Notes under the pieces: generated by a model
Database searches by the model: none
Told to the model about the DNA's origin: nothing
What the model saw: only the letters and a program-made list of their open reading frames with translations
Translations under genes and position numbers: made by a program
NCBI GenBank assembly: GCA_004554665.1
Contig: SFKY01000004.1
Span: forward strand, 1-64,000
Length of the DNA stretch: 64,000 nt
DNA from: Bacteroidales bacterium
GTDB taxonomy: Bacteria; Bacteroidota; Bacteroidia; Bacteroidales; Bacteroidaceae
Direction of reading: 5' to 3'
In this document: piece after piece, positions 35,596-44,035 of the stretch
How the letters are laid out: the number at the start of each line of letters is the position of its first letter
How positions within the stretch are numbered: the stretch's first letter is position 1

Positions 35596-38500
35596 GAAAA
35601 TGAATGCATTCGGCGTCTTGAATCCGTCGAGGAGGGTGGCTGTTGTGCTTGCCACATCCTTGTTTACGCTGGCCCCGCTATCCGCTATGGCCGGTGCAGG
35701 CAACGACCTGAATGCAAACAAGTCTCTTGCCGTACAGCAAGACAAAAAGACCGTTACCGGTACTGTGGTTGACACAAACGGAGAACCTATCATCGGTGCT
35801 ACCGTAAGGGAAGTGGGCTCGCAGACTGCGACCATTACCGATGTCAACGGAAACTTCAAGCTCAGCGTCAAGTCTGGTGCTATGCTCTCTGTATCAAGTA
35901 TAGGCTTCAAGGAACAGACCGTCAAGGCCGGTGCCAACGTCACTGTGACTCTGCAGGACGATGCCGAGGTGCTGGACCAGGTGGTTGTGGTAGGTTATGG
36001 TACCGCCAAACGCAAGGATGTGTCGGGTGCCATCACCAGCGTGAAGTTTGACGATGGCAAGATCACCAACTTGCCTAACCCCAATGCCCTCGCCGCCCTG
36101 TCGAGCCAGGTGGCCGGTCTGCACTACTCGCCTACCAGCAGTGCCAGTGGTGACAACTCGGGTACGATGACGCTGCGTGGCAAGAACGTGATTCCGTCAA
36201 GCCCGTCGGCTTCGGCACAGGGCAACAATGCACCGCTGCTCATTGTGGACGGTGTAATCTCGTATGGTGGCATCAACGAAATCAATACCAATGACATCGC
36301 CACCATCGACGTGCTCAAGGATGCCTCTGCAGCTGCTATCTACGGTTCGCGTGCCGCCAACGGTGTAATCATCATCACCACCAAGCGTGGTGCAAGCGCC
36401 CAGCCTACTGTCCGCTTCAACACCCAGTGGAGCTTCTCTGACTGGAGCCGCTCGCCGAAGATGGTAGAGGACAAGGAGCGTTTCCTCATGAACCGCTTCT
36501 ATGCCAAGAAGGCTGCCGGTGACAACCGCATCCCCGAGGACCAGGAGTGGTCGATGGACTTCTTCAATGCCAATAGAGACGTGTTCTTTGTCACGACACA
36601 GGAAATGCAGGCTTACGAGGCCGGCCAGTGGGTAAACTGGTTGGATGAGGTAACGCGCACAGGTGTAGGCCAGCAGTACGACGTAAGCGTAGCTGGTGGC
36701 AGCAAGGGCGTGAAGTACTATCTCTCCGGCGACTACAGCCGCCGCCAGGGTGTACAGATTGGCGACGACTATGAGAAGTATAACATCCTGTCCAAGATCG
36801 ATATCGATGTGACAAGCTGGTTGAAGGTGGGCCTAAAGGCCAATTACCTCGGCTGGCGCCAGTGGGGTGTTACTGCTACGCTCGGAAACGCCGAGTGGTA
36901 TTCGCCCTTCTCTTGGAAGACCGTGCAGAGCGACGACCCCAAGTATGCCTCTTGGCCCAACTCTCACCCCGACGGCAATACGCTGAGCCCGCTGTGGGGT
37001 TCGGGTGTGAACGGCGGTGTGGCCGACTCTAACCTCTATGGTGTCAACGACAAGAACGGAAACAATGTCAACGGCGTGCTCACTGCACAGGTTGATTTTC
37101 CGTTCCTCAAAGGTCTGAGCTACCGCTTCACGCTCAATGCACAGCGCAACTCGAGCTATCAGGACACCTTCAACAAGCCCGAAATGTGGGTGGACACCCG
37201 CAACACTGCCCAGATGGACGACCCCACACAGTTTAACAACAAGGTAGAGGGTATCTCCACGGCTTCGGTTTCTTCTTATTGGAATGCCGACAACATCCTC
37301 ACTTACAGCACCGACATCGACAAGCACCATGTAGACGGTATGCTGGGTTACACCCGCGAGTCTTACGACAACAACTACCGCTACCTGAGCTTCAAGGATT
37401 TCACCGGTTCTACCTCTTTAGGTTACTATGGTGCCGAGACCGCCAACACCAAGGATGTGAAGCGCCAGCGTACCCGCACCCAGTCGGCCGCTTATCTGGC
37501 ACGTCTCAACTACAACTTCGACAGCAAGTATTACTTCACCTTCAACTACCGTCGCGATGGATTCTCCGCTTTCGCCAAGGACAACAAGTGGGGCAACTTC
37601 TACGGTGTGTCTGGCGCATGGGTATTCAGCAAGGAGAAGTTCCTCAAGGACGTTCTTTCTTGGCTCGACTATGGTAAACTGCGCCTCTCTTGGGGTCAGA
37701 ACGGTAGCCGGTCGGTAAGCGCTTACGCCACCAACTCTACCATCTCTACCAAGTACACATGGCTTAACAACCAGAGTACCTTGGCATACTACGCCAGCAC
37801 ACTGGGCAACAAGGGACTTACTTGGGCTACTGTGACCAAGTACAACTTGGGTCTCGACTTCAGTGTCCTCAACAATAGACTCGACGGTACCATCGATATC
37901 TATTCCGGACGTACCACCAACATGCTGATGAACCGCTCCGTACCTTATCCCTCTGGCTTCAACACCGCTTCGGCCAATGTGGGTAAGGTCAGCAACAAGG
38001 GTATCGAGGTTACCCTGCACTCTGTCAATATCAACGGTGACGGCAAGAACAACGTGCGTTGGGAGTCTAACCTCACCTTCGACCTCAACCGCAACAAGAT
38101 CATGAGTCTCTATGGCAAGAACTATAAGGGCGAGGAGGCCGACGACGTGGCCAACTTCCACACCTATGGACCGCAGTCGTACTACGCACTCATGGTAGGC
38201 CGCCCCATCACAGCTGCTTACGACGTGAAGAAGGTGGGCATCTTCCAGAGCCAAGAGGAGATCGACAACTATACCTGGACCAATCCCGAGACCGGAGCTG
38301 TACAGAAGATACAGCCCGATGCCAAGCCGGGTGACGTGAAGTTCCTCGATTGGAACAACGACGGTAAGATCACGGCAGAAGACCGTCACTGTATCGGCGA
38401 CCAAGACCCGCTGTTTACGATGAACTTCGGTAATACCATCAGTTACAAGAACTTCTCTCTGTACTTCAGTTTCCGCTGGATGCCGGGTAGCGACACCCAC

Positions 38501-38893
38501 TTCTTGGGCTACGACCCCAATGCATGGGGACCCAGCGGCGGCAGCGGCAACCAGCTCGACCGTGTAAACCCGTGGCGAGAGGATAACAAGAACAACGATT
38601 TCCCGCGCTATGGCTGGAGCAACACACTCGATTACCTCTGGTGGAACAGCCGTGGATTCCTCAAACTCAAGGATTTGGTGTTCTCATACAACTTCGATCG
38701 CAACCTGATTGCTCCTCTCGGACTCACCGGTCTGCGTGCATACGTTTCAGGAACCGACCTCTTCACCATCACCAACTGGTCTGGTCTCGATCCCGAGACA
38801 GGTGGTACCATCGCAGCAGGCGCAGCTTCTACCAAGTACGCCAGCAACGGTTCTTACCGCACCATCACCTTTGGTCTTAACGTGACATTCTAA
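35582..38893 (+). CDS. SusC/RagA TonB-linked outer-membrane transporter (locus B)
   Basis: A 1103-residue transporter. It starts MDEKLKMNAFGVLNPSRRV before the signal helix. The regulatory-like domain is VTGTVVDTNGEPIIGATV, the TonB box area LDQVVVVGYGTAKRKDVSG, and the plug LIVVDGVISYGG, IDVLKDASAAAIYGSRAAN. The barrel contains DVKFLDWNNDGKIT and ends ITFGLNVTF. It is followed after 23 bases by its SusD. Compared with locus A it is about 120 residues shorter, and the barrels differ, so the two pairs should take different substrates. No glycosidase or regulator is in the operon. Confidence 0.95.
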   Translation: MDEKLKMNAFGVLNPSRRVAVVLATSLFTLAPLSAMAGAGNDLNANKSLAVQQDKKTVTGTVVDTNGEPIIGATVREVGSQTATITDVNGNFKLSVKSGAMLSVSSIGFKEQTVKAGANVTVTLQDDAEVLDQVVVVGYGTAKRKDVSGAITSVKFDDGKITNLPNPNALAALSSQVAGLHYSPTSSASGDNSGTMTLRGKNVIPSSPSASAQGNNAPLLIVDGVISYGGINEINTNDIATIDVLKDASAAAIYGSRAANGVIIITTKRGASAQPTVRFNTQWSFSDWSRSPKMVEDKERFLMNRFYAKKAAGDNRIPEDQEWSMDFFNANRDVFFVTTQEMQAYEAGQWVNWLDEVTRTGVGQQYDVSVAGGSKGVKYYLSGDYSRRQGVQIGDDYEKYNILSKIDIDVTSWLKVGLKANYLGWRQWGVTATLGNAEWYSPFSWKTVQSDDPKYASWPNSHPDGNTLSPLWGSGVNGGVADSNLYGVNDKNGNNVNGVLTAQVDFPFLKGLSYRFTLNAQRNSSYQDTFNKPEMWVDTRNTAQMDDPTQFNNKVEGISTASVSSYWNADNILTYSTDIDKHHVDGMLGYTRESYDNNYRYLSFKDFTGSTSLGYYGAETANTKDVKRQRTRTQSAAYLARLNYNFDSKYYFTFNYRRDGFSAFAKDNKWGNFYGVSGAWVFSKEKFLKDVLSWLDYGKLRLSWGQNGSRSVSAYATNSTISTKYTWLNNQSTLAYYASTLGNKGLTWATVTKYNLGLDFSVLNNRLDGTIDIYSGRTTNMLMNRSVPYPSGFNTASANVGKVSNKGIEVTLHSVNINGDGKNNVRWESNLTFDLNRNKIMSLYGKNYKGEEADDVANFHTYGPQSYYALMVGRPITAAYDVKKVGIFQSQEEIDNYTWTNPETGAVQKIQPDAKPGDVKFLDWNNDGKITAEDRHCIGDQDPLFTMNFGNTISYKNFSLYFSFRWMPGSDTHFLGYDPNAWGPSGGSGNQLDRVNPWREDNKNNDFPRYGWSNTLDYLWWNSRGFLKLKDLVFSYNFDRNLIAPLGLTGLRAYVSGTDLFTITNWSGLDPETGGTIAAGAASTKYASNGSYRTITFGLNVTF

Positions 38894-38916
38894 CGAACAA
38901 AAAAGACAACACAACT

Positions 38917-40965
38917 ATGAAAGTAACAAAGCATATATTGGGTATCGTCGTACTTGGTGCGATGACCCTTACCCAGACCGGCTGTCAGAGCGATGCAGAC
39001 TTCTTGGAGGAGCACTCGTACAAGTTTGACGATCAGGGTATGTTCAATTCGGAGAACGAGATTGAGATGGCCATCAACTCTTGCTACAATAAGGTGAACT
39101 ATCTGGTGCTGGGTCAGACCCACGGATACCACTCTTACATGCTCACGGGTGTGGGTCTCGACACGTATTGCGAGAACAACTCCAACGACTGCTGGTCCAA
39201 CTGGACCAAGCTCAACTCGGCCAACGGCTACAGCCGCCACTGGTACAATGAGACCTACTATCTGGTGAACTATGCCAATACGGCTATTGATGCCATCATG
39301 AACAAGGACATCAAATACACCACCGCCACCAAGAAGAATGAGTTGCTGGGCGAGGCCCGCTTCTTCCGTGGATGGGCCTATAGAATACTTGCCGGTATGT
39401 TTGGTAACGTGCCTATCCTCGAGACGGCCACCAAGACCATCGAGATGGGTTACCAGCCCAACACCCGTCAGGAGGTTTGGGAGTTCTGCTACGAAGACTT
39501 CAAGTTCGCAGCCGAGAACATGGCCACCACAGAGCGTGCCCAGGGTTGTGTGACACGTGCCGCCGCCGACCACATGTTGGCAGAGATCTGCTTGGCACTC
39601 GGCAAGTTTGACGAGGCCATTGCAGCCGCTTCGCGCGTCATCAACAAGCAAGACGGCGACTATCAGATCATGACCACTCGCTTCGGTCTCGAGGCTGGAC
39701 AGGCCACCGACCGTTATGGCCACTCGCTGGCTGCCGACAAGGGCGGTGCTTACTGGGATCTCTTCCGCGTGCCCGGCACTGGCTCCGGCAACACCAACCA
39801 GGACTATGGTGTGACTGGCAACAAGGAGGCTATCTGGACCAGCCAGTTCTCTGTAGGCAACTATGCGGTAGGTGGTAGCGGCGATGCCTGGTGGCGTATG
39901 CGCAACAACACGATGGAGGGCGACTTCATGAGCAACAAGGTGCGTGCCGCCACCAACACCCGCAAGCTGGGCAACGCCACCATCTATCTCTGGGGCGACG
40001 ACGCAGCTTGCTATCCCGAGGGCATACAGGGCGGCTCGAGCACCAAGGGCGCATCTGAAACTGCCTCCAACCGCTACGTAGCCAATAATACCCGCGACTC
40101 TATCGGTGGCGGTTATGCCTACGGTAGCTGCCGCAACTATCCTTGCCGCTACGTCTTTGACCCGCAGGAGCCCGGTTACATCTGGGCCAAGGCCACAGAC
40201 CCCGCACAGCCCGGCAGAGAGGATATCCGCGGCTCTGAGACCATGATGCAGCGCAACTGGTACACGCCGTCTGGCAAGCCTTGGCCTGAGATCTACAAGG
40301 CCGCCAAGGCACGCGAGGCTGCTGCCAAGGGTACTGCCAATGAGGATGTCTACAAGCTCTCTGGTGGTGACACCATCGATATCTTCCCACGTTTCTGGAA
40401 GTTCGCCCAAGCCAAGCATCCCAATGGCGATGCCAAGGAGTGCGAGTATGAACCTTACATGATCCGTGTGGCCGAGACCTATCTGCTCCGTGCCGAGGCT
40501 TATCTGGCCAAGGGCGATACACAGAAGGCTGCCGACGATATCAACGTGGTACGTGCCCGTGCCAACGCACCTCTCTGTTCGGCTTCTGAGGTGGACATCG
40601 ACTACATCCTCGACGAGCGTACCCGCGAGCTCTTCGGCGAGGAGCACCGTTGCATCACCCTCAACCGTCTGTCTTGCAACCCCAACTGCGGTACCTATGT
40701 CACCTCTAAGTATCCCACACAGAATGAGAACCAGAGCAATACGCTTTACGAGCGTGTACGCAAGTATGGTGTAAGCTTCGTGAACGAGACCGAGAGCAGC
40801 AATGCCGACAAGGGTCGTGTGAAGGTGGAATATACCAAGAACGATGGTACCAAGGGCATCCGCTACGTGTCGAATATCAAGCCCTACAACTATCAGCAAC
40901 CGATTCCGGACGACGTTATCAAGTCTAACAGTGGTGCTGAATATCCACAGAACTATGGTTATTGA
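38917..40965 (+). CDS. SusD/RagB-like glycan-binding lipoprotein (locus B)
   Basis: A 682-residue lipoprotein (lipobox TGC, Cys23) followed by QSDADFLEE. SusD features are the N-terminal helices with WNETYYLVNYANTAIDAI-like sequence near 115, KKNELLGEARFFRGWAYRIL near 145, and the C-terminal YMIRVAETYLLRAEAYLAKG plus ILDERTRELFGEEHR. It is longer than most SusD proteins (about 500-600), with an insert around 270-480. It partners the preceding SusC at the cell surface and closes the operon before a strong terminator. Confidence 0.93.
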   Translation: MKVTKHILGIVVLGAMTLTQTGCQSDADFLEEHSYKFDDQGMFNSENEIEMAINSCYNKVNYLVLGQTHGYHSYMLTGVGLDTYCENNSNDCWSNWTKLNSANGYSRHWYNETYYLVNYANTAIDAIMNKDIKYTTATKKNELLGEARFFRGWAYRILAGMFGNVPILETATKTIEMGYQPNTRQEVWEFCYEDFKFAAENMATTERAQGCVTRAAADHMLAEICLALGKFDEAIAAASRVINKQDGDYQIMTTRFGLEAGQATDRYGHSLAADKGGAYWDLFRVPGTGSGNTNQDYGVTGNKEAIWTSQFSVGNYAVGGSGDAWWRMRNNTMEGDFMSNKVRAATNTRKLGNATIYLWGDDAACYPEGIQGGSSTKGASETASNRYVANNTRDSIGGGYAYGSCRNYPCRYVFDPQEPGYIWAKATDPAQPGREDIRGSETMMQRNWYTPSGKPWPEIYKAAKAREAAAKGTANEDVYKLSGGDTIDIFPRFWKFAQAKHPNGDAKECEYEPYMIRVAETYLLRAEAYLAKGDTQKAADDINVVRARANAPLCSASEVDIDYILDERTRELFGEEHRCITLNRLSCNPNCGTYVTSKYPTQNENQSNTLYERVRKYGVSFVNETESSNADKGRVKVEYTKNDGTKGIRYVSNIKPYNYQQPIPDDVIKSNSGAEYPQNYGY

Positions 40966-41003
40966 TAGCAGATATAGTTAAGTCAGTAATTTCTCAAATA
41001 CTG

Positions 41004-41046
41004 GGGAGTGGCGAAGGGTCGCCACTCCCTTTTTTCGTCAGTGGAG
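41004..41046 (+). terminator. Rho-independent terminator of SusCD locus B
   Basis: GGGAGTGGCGA pairs with TCGCCACTCCC, followed by TTTTTT. Confidence 0.9.
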
Positions 41047-41070
41047 CGATGGGCGCTGTGTCACTTGCCG

Positions 41071-41135
41071 CACCTAAATGCCACCTTTGGCGCGCCAAAG
41101 GTGGCATTTAGGTGGGCTAAACGTGGCCTTTAGGT
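41071..41135. repeat. 22-bp modular palindromic repeat, locus 3, with 44-bp perfect palindrome
   Basis: Bases 41071-41114 form a gapless perfect palindrome centred on GGCGCGCC (half: CACCTAAATGCCACCTTTGG plus CG). A further module GGGCTAAACGTGGCCTTT follows. With the terminator at 41004 and the promoter at 41232 it fills the 322-base gap before the next operon. Confidence 0.85.
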
Positions 41136-41231
41136 TTTCCCAGGGTGGCCTGTCCGCAGCGTGAAGTGCCCTATGGGAGGATGTAGGGTAAACTTTCTGA
41201 CCATAAATTTCATTATTTGCAAAGTAATCCG

Positions 41232-41239
41232 TAATTTTG
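41232..41239 (+). promoter_or_regulatory. -7 element of the SpmAB-flippase-DPP operon (TAATTTTG)
   Basis: TAATTTTG, 49 bases before the ATG at 41288. It is the only consensus element seen for the three-gene operon. Confidence 0.6.
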
Positions 41240-41287
41240 CAACCAGTTCATACCGCTTGGTTTATGCGCTAATACATTATTATATAT

Positions 41288-42517
41288 ATGGTACTCAACT
41301 ATATTTGGGTGGCGTTTTTTATCATCGCCTTCGGCATCGCTCTTGTCAGGCTGTTGGTTATGGGAGACACAGAGGTGTTTCCGGCCATGATGAGCGCCAC
41401 ATTCGATTCGTCCAAGACCGCCTTTGAGATCTCCTTAGGACTTACAGGTGTGCTCTCGCTCTGGCTCGGCATCATGAAGATAGGCGAAAAGGGTGGGGTG
41501 ATTGCGGTCGTGGCCAAGGTGCTGTCGCCCGTCTTTGCCAAACTCTTTCCCGATATTCCCAAAGGGCATCCCGTTACGGGTTCCATCTTTATGAATATCG
41601 CGGCCAATATGCTGGGGCTCGACAATGCTGCCACGCCGCTCGGCCTGAAGGCGATGGAGCAGTTGCAGCAGTTGAATCCCAAGAAAGATTCGGCCTCCAA
41701 CCCCATAATCATGTTTCTGGTGCTCAATACCTCCGGCCTCACCCTCATCCCCGTCTCCATCATGGTGTATCGGGCGCAGATGGGGGCTGCACAGCCCACA
41801 GACATCTTCATCCCCATCCTGTTGGCCACCTTCTTCTCCACGCTGGCAGGCATCATCATCACCTCCTTGTATCAGCGTATCAGTCTGCTCAACCGCGTCA
41901 TGCTGCTTACGCTGGGCGGCATGCTGGCTGTGGTGGCGCTCATCATCTGGGGATTCGGTCAGCTGGACAAGGACCAGATGAATGTGGTGAGCACCTCGGT
42001 GGCCAATATCCTGCTGATGACCATCATCGTGGGTTTCATCGTGGCCGGCTTGCGTAAGCGTATCAATGTGTACGACACCTTTGTCGAGGGTGCCAAGGAC
42101 GGATTTGCCACGGCCGTGCGCATCATCCCTTATTTGGTAGCCATTCTGGTAGGCATCGGTGTCTTCCGTGCGTCTGGCGCGATGGATATGCTCATCGACG
42201 GGATCGCATGGGGCGTGCGTGTCTGTGGCGGTGACAGCGATTTTGTGGCAGCCCTGCCCACGGCGTTGATGAAACCTCTCTCGGGCTCGGGTGCCCGTGG
42301 CATGATGGTAGATGCCATGAGCACGTATGGAGCTGACTCGTTTGTGGGCCGGTTGAGTTGTATCTTCCAGGGTTCCACCGACACCACCTTCTATATTTTG
42401 GCCGTTTACTTCGGCAGTGTGGGCATCCGCCGCACCCGTCATGCCGTCAGCTGTGGCCTCTTGGCCGATCTGGCAGGTGTCATAGCGGCCATCTTCATAG
42501 CCTACCTATTCTTTTAA
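41288..42517 (+). CDS. SpmA-SpmB fusion, nucleoside-recognition (Gate) domain membrane protein
   Basis: A 409-residue polytopic membrane protein. The first half matches SpmA (SKTAFEISLGLTGVLSLWLGIMKIGEKGG, GNIAANMLGLDNAATPLG-type motif near 110-120, FLVLNTSGLTLIP). The second half, from about residue 250, matches SpmB (VYDTFVEGAKDGFATAVRIIPYLVAILV, LPTALMKPLSGSGARGM, GSTDTTFYILAVYFGSVGIRRTRHA). In spore formers the two are separate genes; in Bacteroidetes, which do not sporulate, this fusion is common and its role unknown. It leads an operon with a flippase (12 bases) and an S46 peptidase (12 bases). Confidence 0.88.
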   Translation: MVLNYIWVAFFIIAFGIALVRLLVMGDTEVFPAMMSATFDSSKTAFEISLGLTGVLSLWLGIMKIGEKGGVIAVVAKVLSPVFAKLFPDIPKGHPVTGSIFMNIAANMLGLDNAATPLGLKAMEQLQQLNPKKDSASNPIIMFLVLNTSGLTLIPVSIMVYRAQMGAAQPTDIFIPILLATFFSTLAGIIITSLYQRISLLNRVMLLTLGGMLAVVALIIWGFGQLDKDQMNVVSTSVANILLMTIIVGFIVAGLRKRINVYDTFVEGAKDGFATAVRIIPYLVAILVGIGVFRASGAMDMLIDGIAWGVRVCGGDSDFVAALPTALMKPLSGSGARGMMVDAMSTYGADSFVGRLSCIFQGSTDTTFYILAVYFGSVGIRRTRHAVSCGLLADLAGVIAAIFIAYLFF

Positions 42518-42529
42518 AGGTAAAAATTT

Positions 42530-44023
42530 ATGGCAAATTTAAAGTCTTTAGTCAAGGATACGGCCATCTACGGAATCAGTAGCATAGCCGGACGGTTTAT
42601 CAATTATCTGTTGGTACCCATTCAGACGGCAGCCTTTGTGGCCGGCGGAGGCGAGTACGGCGTAGTGACCAATATCTATGCCTATACGGCGCTGCTGATG
42701 GTGCTCCTCACCTACGGCATGGAGACCACCTTTTTCAGGTATGTCAACAAGAGTGAGGAGGATGCCCCCACTGTGTACAGCACCACGCTGCTCTCTGTGG
42801 CCGGAACCTCGTTGCTGTTTGTGGGCGTGGTCCTGGCCTTTCTGCCACAGATAGCCTCGTTGATGAAATACCCCGACCATCCCGAGTGGGTGGCTGTGAT
42901 GTTTGTCTGTGTGGCCATCGACGCCTTCAAGTGCATCCCTTTTGCCTACCTGCGGTATCAGCGGCGGCCCATCAAGTTTGCCACGCTGCAGTTGGTCAAT
43001 ATCCTGCTCAACATCACGCTTAATCTCCTCTACCTCATCGTGCTGCCAGCCTTGCGGCTCAATCCCTTTGGCCTGTACGATGACCACTTCACGCTCGATG
43101 TGGGCATGGTCTTCTACATCAATTTGGTGTGCACGGCAGTGGTGCTGCTCTGTTTCAAGCGCGAGCTCACGGGCTTCCGCTATCGTTTCGACACCGCCCT
43201 TTGGCGGCGCATGCTGCGCTACGCCTGGCCGCTACTGCTCCTCGGCATTGCGGGCATTCTGAACCAGACGCTGGACAAGATCATCTTCCCCTACCTGTAT
43301 GCCGGCAGCGATGCCAAGGCCCAGTTGGGTATCTACGGGGCAGCTACCAAGATAGCCATGATTATGGCCATGATAACCCAAGCCTTCCGCTACGCCTACG
43401 AACCGTTTGTCTTCGGCAAGGCCAAGGACCGTGACAACCGCGAGACCTATGCCTTGGCCATGAAATACTTTGTCATCTTCACGCTCCTGGCCTTCCTCGT
43501 AGTGATGGGCTACATGGACGTGCTGCGCTATGTCATCCGTGACCAGAGCTATTGGCCCGGTCTGCGGGTGGTGCCCATCGTCATGGCGGCCGAGATCATG
43601 ATGGGTGTGTACTTCAACCTGTCGTTCTGGTACAAGCTCATCGACAAGACCATCTACGGGGCATGGTTCTCGGGCATCGGTTGCGTGGTGCTCGTCATGG
43701 TCAATGTGGTCTTCGTGCCCCGCTACAGCTACATGGCCTGCGCGTGGGGCGGTGTGGCGGGCTATGGCACGGCCATGCTGCTGTCTTATCTGGTGGGTCA
43801 GCGCAAGTACCGCATCGACTACCCAGTCAAGGACATGCTCTGCTATGTGCTCATAGCCGCCCTCTTCTGTGCCGGCATGATGGTGGCCAACGAGTGGCTG
43901 CCCATGTGGCCCGCTTTGGGTGTCAATACGGTGCTCATCCTGCTCTTTGTGGGGCATATCCTGTACCACGACTTCCCCCTGCACCGGCTTCCCGTGATTG
44001 GAAAATACTTCAGAAACAAATAA
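42530..44023 (+). CDS. MATE-like polysaccharide/oligosaccharide flippase
   Basis: A 497-residue inner-membrane protein with about 14 hydrophobic segments, of the Wzx/RfbX-like flippase family. Recognisable parts: the opening LVKDTAIYGISSIAGRFINYLLVPI, GVVTNIYAYTALLMVLLTYGMETTFFRY, and the central AWPLLLLGIAGILNQTLDKIIFPYL. Such proteins flip lipid-linked saccharides or cell-wall precursors across the membrane. No glycosyltransferases are nearby, so the substrate is unknown; in Bacteroidetes this type often occurs outside capsule loci. Middle gene of the operon, 12 bases from each neighbour. Confidence 0.88.
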   Translation: MANLKSLVKDTAIYGISSIAGRFINYLLVPIQTAAFVAGGGEYGVVTNIYAYTALLMVLLTYGMETTFFRYVNKSEEDAPTVYSTTLLSVAGTSLLFVGVVLAFLPQIASLMKYPDHPEWVAVMFVCVAIDAFKCIPFAYLRYQRRPIKFATLQLVNILLNITLNLLYLIVLPALRLNPFGLYDDHFTLDVGMVFYINLVCTAVVLLCFKRELTGFRYRFDTALWRRMLRYAWPLLLLGIAGILNQTLDKIIFPYLYAGSDAKAQLGIYGAATKIAMIMAMITQAFRYAYEPFVFGKAKDRDNRETYALAMKYFVIFTLLAFLVVMGYMDVLRYVIRDQSYWPGLRVVPIVMAAEIMMGVYFNLSFWYKLIDKTIYGAWFSGIGCVVLVMVNVVFVPRYSYMACAWGGVAGYGTAMLLSYLVGQRKYRIDYPVKDMLCYVLIAALFCAGMMVANEWLPMWPALGVNTVLILLFVGHILYHDFPLHRLPVIGKYFRNK

Positions 44024-44035
44024 AACAGATACACA

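Noticed and set aside
35138..35600. Insertion sequence between the SusCD loci
   Set aside because: No transposase frame or terminal repeats with target duplication; only the susC remnant and modular repeats are present.
38890..40899. Antisense open frame of 669 codons over SusD of locus B
   Set aside because: Same cause; the sense strand is an unambiguous SusD with lipobox and family motifs.
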